Assembly (NCBI GenBank): GCA_002309655.1
Contig: DBXM01000023.1
Coordinates: 53,761-92,409 of the forward strand
Direction: 5' to 3'
From: Mageeibacillus sp. UBA1212
Lineage (GTDB): Bacteria > Bacillota > Clostridia > UBA1212
Length of the DNA: 38,649 nt
Positions 8,693 through 17,159 of the stretch are shown here, piece after piece. The first letter of the stretch is position 1, and each line of letters starts with the position of its first letter. Made by a program: the position numbers and the translations under genes. Below the pieces are notes generated by a model. It had not been told where the DNA came from. It searched no databases and worked only from the letters and a program-made list of their open reading frames with translations.

Positions 8693-9940
8693 TTAGATTC
8701 CAAGTAGTTCTCTCAGTTTTTCCGCGAGCGTGACCGCGTTGTCCTCGTGGGCTTTCAGATTCGGATGGCCGTTGCCGCCCGCTCCGTTCGGCGAGAGCTT
8801 GAGCGTGTAGAAACCCTTTTCGGCGCCTCCGAGCTCCTTAACCGCCGCCTCTATATAGGGGAAGAACGACGTGTCCATCATTCCGTAGGCGTAGAGAATC
8901 TTCGCGTCCGGGTTCTTTTCGCGAACGAGCGTCAGAAAGTCGCGGAGGCCCTTCTCGAGCTTGTCGATCTTGCAGGCGCCCGAGTTGCAGAAATGGATGT
9001 CGTTGGTGCCGAGATTGATGACCACCACGTCGGCCTTGCGCGGGAACGTCCACTCTTCGTGACGGTCGCACTGGTAGCACGTCTCGGTGTAGGTGTCGAG
9101 CATGATGTGCGGCTGCCAGCCGATGACGATGCCGATGCCCTGCTGCGCGACGATACTGTAGTCCGCGCCGACCGCCTTTGCGGCCAGAACCGCGTAAGAT
9201 TTCGTGCCGTCGACGTACTCGTTGCCCGCCACGTTGGTGCTCTTTTCGCCGTCCGCGTTGTCCGGCCATAGGTTGCCGTAGCCTGTCGTAATCGAGTCGC
9301 CGATGACCTCAATAAAGTACTTCGAGTCGGCGGGTTTCGTCGTGAGCTCGCCGCTTAAAGTGATTGAATTTATGTAGATGACGCCGCGCTCCGCCTCGGT
9401 CTGACGCTCGATCAGGAACGTGTGCAGACCGCGTTCAAGGTTCTCGCCAAGAATCACGTCGACGTCCTTGCCGGTTTTGACGACCCTGTCGGCGCGGTGT
9501 TCGCCCAGAAGCACGCCGTCGCAGTAGACGCTCACGTAGAGCTTGTTGCCGCCGATCTGGGTCGACTTGGCGAACAACGAAGCGGTCACCGTTCCTTCGC
9601 AGTACGCCCCGAACTCAATCGAGGCCGCGGTGTAGTCAAGGGGAATCCCCATGCGCTCGCCTATCGACTTTTTCGCGGTGTAGAGCGTTTTGATCGTCCG
9701 GCCCTGGGTTTTGCAGAAGTCGAAAAGCTCGTCCGCACCAATCGTTTTTTCGGTGTAGTCGAGCGAATTGATGTCCGGGGTGGGTTCTTCGGTCGCCGGC
9801 GCCTGGGTCGGTTCGGGAACGTCCGTCGGTTTTGCGGGCCTCTTTCCGCCGTCGCACGCCGCAGCGCACAGAGCAAGCATCGCCGCCAGAATCAGCGCCG
9901 CGAACCGTGTTAACTTATTACTGAAATCAAATCTTTTCAT
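8693..9940 (-). CDS. Lipoprotein esterase, carbohydrate esterase family 2-like (SGNH hydrolase)
   Basis: A 415-residue predicted surface lipoprotein that probably removes acetyl groups from polysaccharides. A hydrophobic signal ends at lipobox Cys29 (AAAC), followed by a Pro/Thr/Glu linker (about 38-56). A beta-sandwich domain (about 95-200) is followed by the SGNH hydrolase: GDSIT with Ser216, INLGTND at 308-314, and the C-terminal GHP/AH with His392 and His398. This two-domain order is typical of CE2. The ATG at 9940 was chosen over a longer frame because AGGA lies in front of it and the signal peptide starts there. It is 38 nt downstream of rpiB. The cluster also holds a GH38 mannosidase, which fits extracellular deacetylation followed by internal glycan cleavage, but the substrate is unknown. 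Confidence 0.85.
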   Translation of the reverse strand: MKRFDFSNKLTRFAALILAAMLALCAAACDGGKRPAKPTDVPEPTQAPATEEPTPDINSLDYTEKTIGADELFDFCKTQGRTIKTLYTAKKSIGERMGIPLDYTAASIEFGAYCEGTVTASLFAKSTQIGGNKLYVSVYCDGVLLGEHRADRVVKTGKDVDVILGENLERGLHTFLIERQTEAERGVIYINSITLSGELTTKPADSKYFIEVIGDSITTGYGNLWPDNADGEKSTNVAGNEYVDGTKSYAVLAAKAVGADYSIVAQQGIGIVIGWQPHIMLDTYTETCYQCDRHEEWTFPRKADVVVINLGTNDIHFCNSGACKIDKLEKGLRDFLTLVREKNPDAKILYAYGMMDTSFFPYIEAAVKELGGAEKGFYTLKLSPNGAGGNGHPNLKAHEDNAVTLAEKLRELLGI

Positions 9941-9978
9941 GCCGGGATTCCTCGCATTTTGTAAGTCGCCGCTTCCGT

Positions 9979-10452
9979 TTATTTCGTCTTTGAGGCCTTT
10001 TTCGCCTTCAAAAGCTGTTTTTTCTCTATTTCTGAAATCATATCCACGCGCATCTGATGCCTGCCGCCCAGGAACTCCGCGCCGAACCACTCGTCGACGA
10101 TCATTTTCGCGACCTCGCTGCCGACCACCCGCGCGCCGAAGCAGATTATATTAGCGTTGTTGTGCTGCTTCGCCATTTTCGCCGAGAACGGCTCGCTCAC
10201 GCACGCCGCCCGCACGCCCGCGACCTTGTTCGCCGCGATGGACATTCCGAGTCCCGTTCCGCAAATCAGAACGCCCGCCTCGCACTCGCCGCTCGCGACG
10301 CTCTTCCCGACCGCCTCCGCGATATCCGGGTAGTTGCATCCGCTCCTCTCGAACGTTCCGAAATCCCTGACCTCGACGCCTTTCGCCTCAAGGTGCGCCT
10401 TGATCTCATTCCTCAAATCGATTCCGGCGTGATCGCTGCCGATTGCGTACAT
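9979..10452 (-). CDS. rpiB: Ribose-5-phosphate isomerase B
   Basis: A 157-residue cytosolic sugar-phosphate isomerase of the RpiB/LacAB family, interconverting ribulose-5- and ribose-5-phosphate; some relatives act on allose or galactose phosphates. GSDHAG at 5-10, ICGTGLGMSIAANK at 63-76 with active-site Cys64, and HNNANIICFG near 97-106 are present. The ATG at 10452 is favoured over an upstream in-frame codon because GGGAG lies 6 nt before it and the family starts exactly there. It is the first gene of a leftward cluster driven by the strong promoter at 10520-10548. The C-terminus is Lys-rich. Confidence 0.95.
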   Translation of the reverse strand: MYAIGSDHAGIDLRNEIKAHLEAKGVEVRDFGTFERSGCNYPDIAEAVGKSVASGECEAGVLICGTGLGMSIAANKVAGVRAACVSEPFSAKMAKQHNNANIICFGARVVGSEVAKMIVDEWFGAEFLGGRHQMRVDMISEIEKKQLLKAKKASKTK

Positions 10453-10783
10453 TTTAAGCTCCCGCCTTTCGAAAAGGTCCCGCAATTGCCGCCGGACCCG
10501 CGCTTTTTTATCATGTCATATTATAATTCTTTTTGCGCGCGTTTTCAACCTGCGAGGCGAATTAAAAATGCGCGCAGAAGCCGCGAAAAGGGCCGGCCCT
10601 CACAATCAAAAACACCGGTCAAGCCGGCAGGCCCGCAGACGTCGGAATTCCTTGAAAAATACTGAAAAAACAGGCGACTCTTTAAAAAAGTTGAATCGCG
10701 CGGCGCAATTTGATAAACTTTCAGCAGGAAGCGTAGACGCGCAACACCTTGAGAAACGCGTCCTTTACGAAAAGAGGCATTCT
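10453..10783. other. Divergent intergenic region between rpiB and the phosphatase gene
   Basis: 331 bp without a convincing gene. It holds the rpiB promoter (10520-10548) and a candidate rightward promoter: TTGAAT at 10691-10696, a 17-bp spacer and TAAACT at 10714-10719, 4 of 6 matches in each box. The frame open upstream of 10784 is Arg/Lys-rich with no ribosome site and is taken as non-coding. Confidence 0.5.
10520..10548 (-). promoter_or_regulatory. Promoter of the rpiB cluster
   Basis: On the minus strand TTGAAA (10548-10543), exactly 17 bp, then a perfect TATAAT (10525-10520). It lies 68 bp upstream of the rpiB ATG and is one of the best sigma-A matches in the window. Confidence 0.75.
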
Positions 10784-12202
10784 GTGAACAAAAAGAACCT
10801 GCTCATATTTCTTGGAATAATCCTCGCGGTATGCGTCGCGGCGGCGGTCGTCATCGCGGTTTCTGTCGCTGTCAAAAACCGTAACGACCCTGACTCCACG
10901 CCCGGGCCGGACAGCGGACACGAGTACCTCGAGCGCTTCGACGAGTTTTCGTGCGTAACCGTAGCGGCAGGCGCGAACCCCGCCACAGCCGTCAATTTCT
11001 GCTGGCAGACGTACAACGGGATCGCGGACGGTTTTGTCCGCTACGCGAAAAAAGAAGGCTCCGCGGTTACTCTTCCGGCTGAAACCGCGAAGGTCGAAGC
11101 CTACTCCGAGAACACGACCTTTTCGGTGCCTGTAGACGGCCAGTTTGACTACAAAAACCCGTCGCTTCAGGACGTTCCCGCTGTTCTCCACCGCGTCTAC
11201 CTGACCGGACTTGAACCCGCAACGGAGTACGTGTACACTGTCGGCGGAACGCTTCCGGACGGCACCGTCAGAGAGTCTTCGCCGGCCGTTTTCAGAACCG
11301 TTCCCGAAGGCGACACGTTCAGTTTTCTTCTCGTCGCGGACACGCAGGGCTTCACGCAGCGTAACTACGACGTGTGGGGTTCGCTCCTCTCGCTCGCGCT
11401 CGAAAAGCTTCCCGCGTTTGACTTCACAGTCCACATGGGCGACACGGTCGAGGAGGGCAAAAACGCCTACCAGTGGCAGATGTACTACAACAGTTCTTCC
11501 GGAATTTTAGGGAAAATCCCGACCGTTTCGGTGGTCGGCAACAAGGACAAAAAGCACGCCCTTTCGCACTTCACGAACGGCGCCGACGGCAACCGCACCG
11601 CCCTCGTCTCCGGGTACTATTCCTTCGACGTGGGCAGCGTCCACTTCTCCGTTCTCAACACCGGCGACGGCGACAAGGACCTTCCGAAGGCTCAGCTGAA
11701 ATGGCTCAAAGCCGACCTCGAAGCGGCGGCAGACAAGCACAAGATCATCCTCATCCACAAGGCGCCCTACTCTGACGCGAACCACTGTTTTGACGCGGAA
11801 ATTGTGGCGATCCGCAGCCAGATTCTTCCTATCGCGAACGATTACGGCGTCGCGGCGGTGCTCGAAGGCCACGACCACTACTTCTTCCGCTCTGTTCCTG
11901 TCGACGGCTCGGGCGCGGCGGCGGATTACAATGTTTCCACAGTGAACGTCGGCGGCGTCGACACGAAAATGTTCAGCGTGAACGGAAACGGCACGGTCTA
12001 TTTCGTTAACGGATCCGCGGGCTGCAGGCAACACGACAACCCGATTCCGGGAACGGCCGACGTCCTGACCGACTACTCCGCTTTAATGAAGGGCGCGTCC
12101 CTCTCCTACGTCAGCGTCGACGGCGAGAAGATCGTCTTCACGACCTACGTGAACGAAAACGGAACCCTCAAGCTGTACGACTCCTGGGGGTTATACTTCT
12201 AA
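10784..12202 (+). CDS. Membrane-anchored purple acid phosphatase-like metallophosphoesterase
   Basis: A 472-residue protein with an N-terminal membrane helix (about 6-30), so the enzyme faces outside. A fibronectin-like PAP N-domain (about 55-172, with the typical LTGLEPATEYVYTVGG) precedes the calcineurin-like phosphoesterase domain. Metal-binding residues visible are Asp186 (VADTQ), Asp220 (MGD), Asn253 (GNKD), His325 (LIHKAP) and His363/His365 (EGHDHYF). The usual His of GNH[DE] is Lys254 here, an unusual substitution. The start is GTG at 10784, with AGAGG 6 nt upstream; the longer open frame lacks a ribosome site. It probably releases phosphate from external esters. It stands alone on the plus strand and ends at a strong terminator. 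Confidence 0.85.
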   Translation: MNKKNLLIFLGIILAVCVAAAVVIAVSVAVKNRNDPDSTPGPDSGHEYLERFDEFSCVTVAAGANPATAVNFCWQTYNGIADGFVRYAKKEGSAVTLPAETAKVEAYSENTTFSVPVDGQFDYKNPSLQDVPAVLHRVYLTGLEPATEYVYTVGGTLPDGTVRESSPAVFRTVPEGDTFSFLLVADTQGFTQRNYDVWGSLLSLALEKLPAFDFTVHMGDTVEEGKNAYQWQMYYNSSSGILGKIPTVSVVGNKDKKHALSHFTNGADGNRTALVSGYYSFDVGSVHFSVLNTGDGDKDLPKAQLKWLKADLEAAADKHKIILIHKAPYSDANHCFDAEIVAIRSQILPIANDYGVAAVLEGHDHYFFRSVPVDGSGAAADYNVSTVNVGGVDTKMFSVNGNGTVYFVNGSAGCRQHDNPIPGTADVLTDYSALMKGASLSYVSVDGEKIVFTTYVNENGTLKLYDSWGLYF

Positions 12203-12228
12203 GATTTTTTACTTGGTATAATGAGGAA

Positions 12229-12280
12229 GGCGGCCCCCGGCGCGTTTTTGTCCGCGCCGGGGCCGCCTGTTTTTTTTTTC
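12229..12280 (+). terminator. Rho-independent terminator of the phosphatase gene
   Basis: A 15-bp G+C-rich stem with one bulged C (12229-12244 with 12253-12267) is followed by TGT and nine T residues. It lies 27 bp after the phosphatase stop codon. Confidence 0.9.
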
Positions 12281-12299
12281 AATATCGGATTCTGTTCAT

Positions 12300-13103
12300 T
12301 TATTGCGGGGTCTCATCGCCGCCCCGGCTGACGGTTTCGGCAATTATGCCCTGCCACTTTCCGGAGAGCGCCACAAGCGTGTCCCACGGTCTGCCGTCCT
12401 GGCGAAATGTGTCTGAAATATAGTACAGACCGTCGATTTCATACACTTCAACGTGGCAGTAGAGGCATTCCGGGAAGTCTAGCGGCAGACAAATCGCCAT
12501 CAATACTACGTGTTTTTTGTCAAAATCAATAGAAAAATGATTGTCGTTTTCCCCCACATCTTGGGCTTTCAGAATCTTGTTTCTGTCTATCATGTCCTCG
12601 AACGTGAATGCGACGTCTTCCCTGTACGTGAACTCAACGGCTTTGAAAGAACCTTCCCGACGGTCCCGGATGGTATACGTGCTGAAAGAACAGTTTTCAG
12701 GCGACTCAAGGGTAATGTCCGTGTCCAACCAGAAGTTAGAAGAATCGTTTTGTATGAGAACGGGCGTTTCCCTTCCTTCGATGAAATACCCCTTTGCTTC
12801 AGCATAACCGCTTATGAACGGAATTCCAAAGACCTTCATCGGCGCATAAGACCCCGTCGCTCCGCCCACAAACAGATGTCCCATATACACTGTTTTGTCA
12901 TATTCCACATCCCACTGCGATGTCCATTGCCTCCGGTAATGGACCCCCTCGTAAACAAACCCCTGATCTCCACCGTTTTTATAGTCCCACTCGACAGGAA
13001 GCGTATCCTCCGGTTCAGCCCTGCAGCCGGTGATGCAGAAGGCGGTCAATATGAAAGCCAGCAGCAGGCACGCCTGCAACAGAATTGTGTTCTTTTTCTT
13101 CAT
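12300..13103 (-). CDS. Lipoprotein of unknown function
   Basis: A 267-residue protein not recognised as a known family. A signal peptide with a KKK start and hydrophobic core ends at lipobox Cys27 (ITGC), so it should be anchored outside the membrane. The mature part is rich in aromatic residues (Tyr, Trp, Phe) and looks beta-rich, without membrane helices or obvious catalytic motifs. Two Cys residues occur close together in a C-x-x-x-x-x-x-x-C-x-x-C stretch near residues 207-219. It starts 35 nt downstream of dnaX with a weak ribosome site, so co-transcription with dnaX is likely, although no functional link is evident. Its codon use is less GC-rich than its neighbours, which hints at later acquisition. 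Confidence 0.75.
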   Translation of the reverse strand: MKKKNTILLQACLLLAFILTAFCITGCRAEPEDTLPVEWDYKNGGDQGFVYEGVHYRRQWTSQWDVEYDKTVYMGHLFVGGATGSYAPMKVFGIPFISGYAEAKGYFIEGRETPVLIQNDSSNFWLDTDITLESPENCSFSTYTIRDRREGSFKAVEFTYREDVAFTFEDMIDRNKILKAQDVGENDNHFSIDFDKKHVVLMAICLPLDFPECLYCHVEVYEIDGLYYISDTFRQDGRPWDTLVALSGKWQGIIAETVSRGGDETPQ

Positions 13104-13138
13104 GGTCTTTTGTTCGGGTAGCTTAAAACAACCACCTG

Positions 13139-15226
13139 TCAGTCTTCGTCGTCTCCGTACATAGAATCTTCGCCGTCGTCAGACGGAACGTCGTCGTCTC
13201 CCGGCGGTTCGTATCCGAACGCCCTGCTGTAGTCGCCTAAGCCGGATTGCGTTTGAGGCGCGGGCTGTTCTTCGTGCCTGTACGTTTCCGCAGCGTTTGT
13301 AAAAGGCGACGTTGCGGCGGTTCTGTTTCCGGCTGGTGCAGGTTCGGGCTCGAACGCGTCAAAGTCGTCCTCGAAGCTGACGTTCCCTGCGTCTTCCCCG
13401 ACTTCGCCGCCTTCTTCGTTTTCGTCGTCCTCAAAGAGTCCGCCGAAAGAATCGTCTTCGCGTCCCGTGCCTTCGTCGCGGCGTCCGTTCACGTCAGAGT
13501 CTGTTTCCGCCTCGAACAAAATTCCCTTGTTTTCGGCAAATTTTTCAAACGCCTCCGCGGTCTTGCCGAACAGATCCTCCTCTTCGGGTTCGCCGCTCGC
13601 AGCCTTCTTCATAAGCTCGGGGGCCTGCTCGAAAAAGTCCTCCTCGGTGAGCGCCGTCACCCTGAGCGGCCTGCCGAAGACCGTTTTCGCGGCGTTTTCG
13701 ACCGCCTCGCGGCGCTTTCCGTCGGTAATCATTCTCACAAACTGCCGGCCCGCAAGTGGGATGAAAAGCGTTCCGCCCACAATGTAGCCGTGCGAGCACT
13801 GGGTTGCGATGAGGCTGCCCACGCCGCCGAACTTCTCCGAAACGGTCGCGATGTACTCCTTCCAGTCAGCCTCGGGAACCGCCTCCAGCGAGTCGAGCAC
13901 TTCCCGCGTAAGGTCCTTCTCCGACACCGGGTCCGGCTCTTCGAAAAGGCTTCCAACGTCCGCTCCGTCATTCTCCGTGGTTTGCGGCTGCGTTTCGCGC
14001 GCGTCGTTATTTCCGCCGTCCGCCTCGTACCTTACCGGTCCCGCCCCGCGCACGGTCACTTTCAGACCGTCGTTCACGAGGTCGGCAACGCTGCGCTCCA
14101 GCACCTGGATCCTGTCGGCCAGCTCCGTGTCGCGGCCCCAGCTTCTGTCGCAGAGCGAGAGCATTCCCGCCTCGAAAATAATTTTGCGTTGCACCGACCA
14201 CTTGAGGTCGTTCTCGAGGGACGAGAGTTCGCGAACGATCATGGTGATCTCTTTAACGTTGGTGGCGCTGCCGAGCTTTTTGAGGCGCTCGATGTCGGCG
14301 TCGCTGTCGTACAAGAACTGCTTCGGGTTGCGCGTAGACAGAAGAATCATGATCTTGCGCATGACGTCGATCAGCTCGCAGATGAAATTGGACGGGTCGA
14401 TTCCCGATGAGAACACTTTGTCAGTAAGCGTGAGCACCGAAAACGCGTCGCGTGAAATCAACGCACCCGCAAAACTCTCGAGCGTGTCCGCGTCTATCGA
14501 GCCTGAAGCCTTGCGCGCCTCTTCCACCGTCACCCTGCCGCCCGAAAGCGAAATCGTCTGGTCGAGAAGGCTTATCGCGTCGCGAAGTCCGCCGTCGGCC
14601 TTTCCCGCGATCAACGTTAGCGCCGCCTCTTCGTACTCGATTCCCGTGCCGTGGCAAATCTCCTCCAGCCTGGCCGTGATGCCTTCGCGGGAGATGCGCT
14701 TGAAGTCGAACCGCTGGCAGCGGGAAGTGATCGTCACCGGCAGCTTCTGGGGCTCGGTCGTCGCGAGGATGAAAATGACCTTCTCGGGCGGCTCCTCAAG
14801 CGTCTTCAGCAGCGCGTTGAACGCAGAAGTCGACAGCATGTGAACCTCGTCGATAATGAACACCTTGTACTCTGCGCGCGCGGCCTGGTAGGAGCTCTCG
14901 TCGATGATGCCGCGAACGTTCTCGACGCCGTTGTTGGACGCCGCGTCTATTTCAGAAACGTCGAGCATGCTTCCGTCAATGATTCCCCTGCAGATCTCGC
15001 ACTGGTTGCACGGGTTGCCGTCGACCGGAGAGAGGCAGTTCACCGCGCGCGAAAAGATCTTCGCCACCGACGTCTTGCCGGTGCCGCGGGTTCCGCAGAA
15101 AAGATAGGCGTGGCCGATCCGTCTGCTCTTCACGGTGTTCTTCAGAATCGTGACAACGCTTCTCTGCTCGACGACCTCGTCGAAGGTCATCGGTCTCCAT
15201 TTTCTGTAAAGGGCAATGTAATCCAT
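13139..15226 (-). CDS. dnaX: DNA polymerase III subunit gamma/tau
   Basis: Clamp-loader ATPase of the replicative polymerase. The 695-residue protein has Walker A GTRGTGKTS at 45-53, zinc-binding cysteines 64, 73, 76 and 79, IIDEVHML near 124-131, a Thr-Ser-Arg-Cys sensor region and the domain III fold. The C-terminal 200 residues are a highly acidic low-complexity tail ending in Asp/Glu-rich repeats, longer than the usual tau tail. The ATG at 15226 has AGGT 5 nt upstream. SRP RNA lies directly upstream on the same strand, as in Bacillus, but the usual followers ebfC (yaaK) and recR are missing; an unknown lipoprotein gene follows instead. Confidence 0.97.
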   Translation of the reverse strand: MDYIALYRKWRPMTFDEVVEQRSVVTILKNTVKSRRIGHAYLFCGTRGTGKTSVAKIFSRAVNCLSPVDGNPCNQCEICRGIIDGSMLDVSEIDAASNNGVENVRGIIDESSYQAARAEYKVFIIDEVHMLSTSAFNALLKTLEEPPEKVIFILATTEPQKLPVTITSRCQRFDFKRISREGITARLEEICHGTGIEYEEAALTLIAGKADGGLRDAISLLDQTISLSGGRVTVEEARKASGSIDADTLESFAGALISRDAFSVLTLTDKVFSSGIDPSNFICELIDVMRKIMILLSTRNPKQFLYDSDADIERLKKLGSATNVKEITMIVRELSSLENDLKWSVQRKIIFEAGMLSLCDRSWGRDTELADRIQVLERSVADLVNDGLKVTVRGAGPVRYEADGGNNDARETQPQTTENDGADVGSLFEEPDPVSEKDLTREVLDSLEAVPEADWKEYIATVSEKFGGVGSLIATQCSHGYIVGGTLFIPLAGRQFVRMITDGKRREAVENAAKTVFGRPLRVTALTEEDFFEQAPELMKKAASGEPEEEDLFGKTAEAFEKFAENKGILFEAETDSDVNGRRDEGTGREDDSFGGLFEDDENEEGGEVGEDAGNVSFEDDFDAFEPEPAPAGNRTAATSPFTNAAETYRHEEQPAPQTQSGLGDYSRAFGYEPPGDDDVPSDDGEDSMYGDDED

Positions 15227-15345
15227 CTCAAACCTACTCTGTCTTTCAAAAAATCGTGCTCAATAATCGTGAATGCTCTTCCCTAAAGAAGTGCCGATTT
15301 AATGGCTATTCGGCGATTCCTTGTCGGGAAGTCCAAATATAAAAG

Positions 15346-15481
15346 CCGGAGCCCCTGCGGGGAAGCAGCCGGTTTGGTCATGTCACACGAAAGGGTTTGC
15401 TTACCGCTGCTTCCTTCCGGACCTGACGGGGTTCACAAAATTTCATTGCATGAGAACCGGCTACCCCCGCAGGGGCTCCGC
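15346..15481 (-). ncRNA. ffs: Signal recognition particle RNA, small bacterial (4.5S) type
   Basis: RNA scaffold that binds Ffh and targets membrane and secreted proteins. On the minus strand the conserved apical segment GTCCGGAAGGAAGCAGC with its GGAA tetraloop and the symmetric internal loop is clear. The ends form a perfect 16-bp helix (15465-15480 with 15347-15362), followed by a second GCCGGTT/AACCGGC helix. About 136 nt and no Alu domain, so it is the short type rather than the 270-nt Bacillus type. The 3' helix followed by TTTTAT acts as its own terminator. Exact ends are estimated from the helix. Confidence 0.93.
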
Positions 15482-15505
15482 GGCGCGTTTTTGACGCCGC
15501 ACGGT

Positions 15506-15535
15506 ATGATATCACATTCCGTAACCGCTTGTAAA
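15506..15535 (-). promoter_or_regulatory. Promoter of the SRP RNA gene
   Basis: Minus-strand TTTACA (15535-15530), an 18-bp spacer and extended -10 TGA-TATCAT (15511-15506). The predicted start near 15499 leaves a short leader with a GCGGCG/CGCCGC hairpin before the mature 5' end. Confidence 0.6.
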
Positions 15536-15620
15536 CCGTTTTCTCACGGCACGCAGGTCGAAGATCTTCCGAACAATAGCAACGGCATGCGCCGGATTCG
15601 CGTTTTTAAGGAAGCGCGCT

Positions 15621-17159
15621 TTACACGTCCGGTTCGTCTGTGGGCTCCGGTTCACCGGTTGGGTTTTCCGTAGGCGCCTCGGTTTCTTCGGGTCCTTCGG
15701 TCTCGGCCGGAGTCTCTGTCGGCGTTTCCGTCTCTTCCGGCGTTTCTGTCGGCTCCGCAGTGGGTTCCTCAGTCTCTTCAGGCGTTTCCGTCGGCTCCTC
15801 TGTGGGCACCTCCGTCGGCACCTCGGTGGGCACTTCTGTGGGCACTTCCGTCGGCACAGGCGTGGGCGCCTCGGTCGGCTGCGGCACGAACTGCACTATA
15901 ATATCGTACAGATAGTCTCCCACGAGCTCGACCCCTTCGGGCACCTCGAAAAGAATATTCCTGTTGCGGTAAATTCCCTCGTTCGGCAGCTCGATTGTCG
16001 GCTTGAGCGTTGCCGCCCTGATTTTGTCCAGCTGCTCCGACTTGCCCTTCACGGTCACGACCAGGTTCCCTTCCTCGTCAAGAATCTCATCCGCGAACGA
16101 AATCGTGTAGAGGTAGGTCTCGTCGTTTCTTCCCGCCTGGGTGATGTCGTCGAACCCGATCTTGTATACGCGGGTCTCGTACTGGCCGATCTCGACCGTA
16201 ACGGTGACCTTCGCGTCTCTCTGCTCGGCGTCGGCCGGGTAAAGCTGCGAGGAAATGAAGTTAGAAATTTCGAACGTTTTCGTGAAGCTCTCAGTCGCCC
16301 CGGTGATGTCGACCGTTCCCAGATCGATCGATTTCAGCCGCACAAGGTCGGTCGAGTTGCCGTCGATGAGAATGTTCGTGATCGAGGCGGTGTCGGAAAT
16401 GAAATACGCGTCCTCGCCCGGCTCGCCTCTCAGCGTGTAAATGACCGGAACGCGCTTCGCCACGTCGATTTTCACGACCACCTTTTCGGTGTCGAAATTC
16501 GCGGTCACGTCGTCGCCCCCGGAAGTCATGTAGCGCCCGATGAACGTGATCGTTCTGTCGCTTTCCACCGAATTGTCGGCAACGTTCTCGGACAGCGTCA
16601 CACTGATGTACTCGAGGTTTTCGAGCTGGGTCGCGAACCCGCTTATAGGCACCGAATCCGGCTCGGCAGTCACGGAGATGATCTCGTACCCCGCTTTAAG
16701 AATCGACTCGGAAAAGTCCAGCTTCACCGGCAGGTACATTTCCGTCTTCCTGTCGTAGGAGACCGCGATCTCCTTGGGGTAGTAGTCCACCGTTTTGACG
16801 CCCATTTTCGAGCAGACAGGCTGTTCCACTTTAAGGTATGTGCTGCCGGTGCCTTCTATCGACGAAAAGTCGGCCTTCACGTAGAAGTCGCGCGGCAGGA
16901 GCTTGTTGAGAAGATTCCGGCGGCCCGTTACTTTGACCTCCGCGTTCACGACGCCCAGGTCTGAAACGAGCGTCAGCTGCTTCTGCGCCGGCGCGTTGAA
17001 GTTCTCAAACGAAATGTCGACGGAGACGGTCATCTCTTCCACCGGGTTGGTCGCGTCCATAACCAGCAGCCACGCCACGATTCCGAGCAGCAGCGAAATT
17101 ATCACAAGAACGAACTTTTTAGAGGCTATCTTCTTGATCAGATTCAGAAACTTTTGCAT
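15621..17159 (-). CDS. cdaR: YbbR-domain protein CdaR with long Thr/Pro/Glu tail
   Basis: Membrane-anchored extracellular regulator of the diadenylate cyclase CdaA. The 512-residue protein has one N-terminal helix (about 13-33) and several YbbR beta-domains from about 35 to 420; the segment after the helix, VMDATNPVEEMTV, is typical. The last ~90 residues are a tandem PTE-rich repeat (units such as VPTE and ETPEE), an extended outside tail that is not usual for CdaR. The start lies 41 nt inside cdaA, and AAGGAGG precedes the ATG, so the two are co-translated. The usual next gene, glmM, is absent. No cell-wall sorting motif follows the tail. Confidence in the family is high from context and domain. 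Confidence 0.9.
   Translation of the reverse strand: MQKFLNLIKKIASKKFVLVIISLLLGIVAWLLVMDATNPVEEMTVSVDISFENFNAPAQKQLTLVSDLGVVNAEVKVTGRRNLLNKLLPRDFYVKADFSSIEGTGSTYLKVEQPVCSKMGVKTVDYYPKEIAVSYDRKTEMYLPVKLDFSESILKAGYEIISVTAEPDSVPISGFATQLENLEYISVTLSENVADNSVESDRTITFIGRYMTSGGDDVTANFDTEKVVVKIDVAKRVPVIYTLRGEPGEDAYFISDTASITNILIDGNSTDLVRLKSIDLGTVDITGATESFTKTFEISNFISSQLYPADAEQRDAKVTVTVEIGQYETRVYKIGFDDITQAGRNDETYLYTISFADEILDEEGNLVVTVKGKSEQLDKIRAATLKPTIELPNEGIYRNRNILFEVPEGVELVGDYLYDIIVQFVPQPTEAPTPVPTEVPTEVPTEVPTEVPTEEPTETPEETEEPTAEPTETPEETETPTETPAETEGPEETEAPTENPTGEPEPTDEPDV

Noticed and set aside
10568..10783. An N-terminal extension of the phosphatase by 72 residues
   Set aside because: It is Arg/Lys-rich and would bury the membrane anchor; AGAGG lies just before the GTG at 10784, and the likely promoter lies within the extension.
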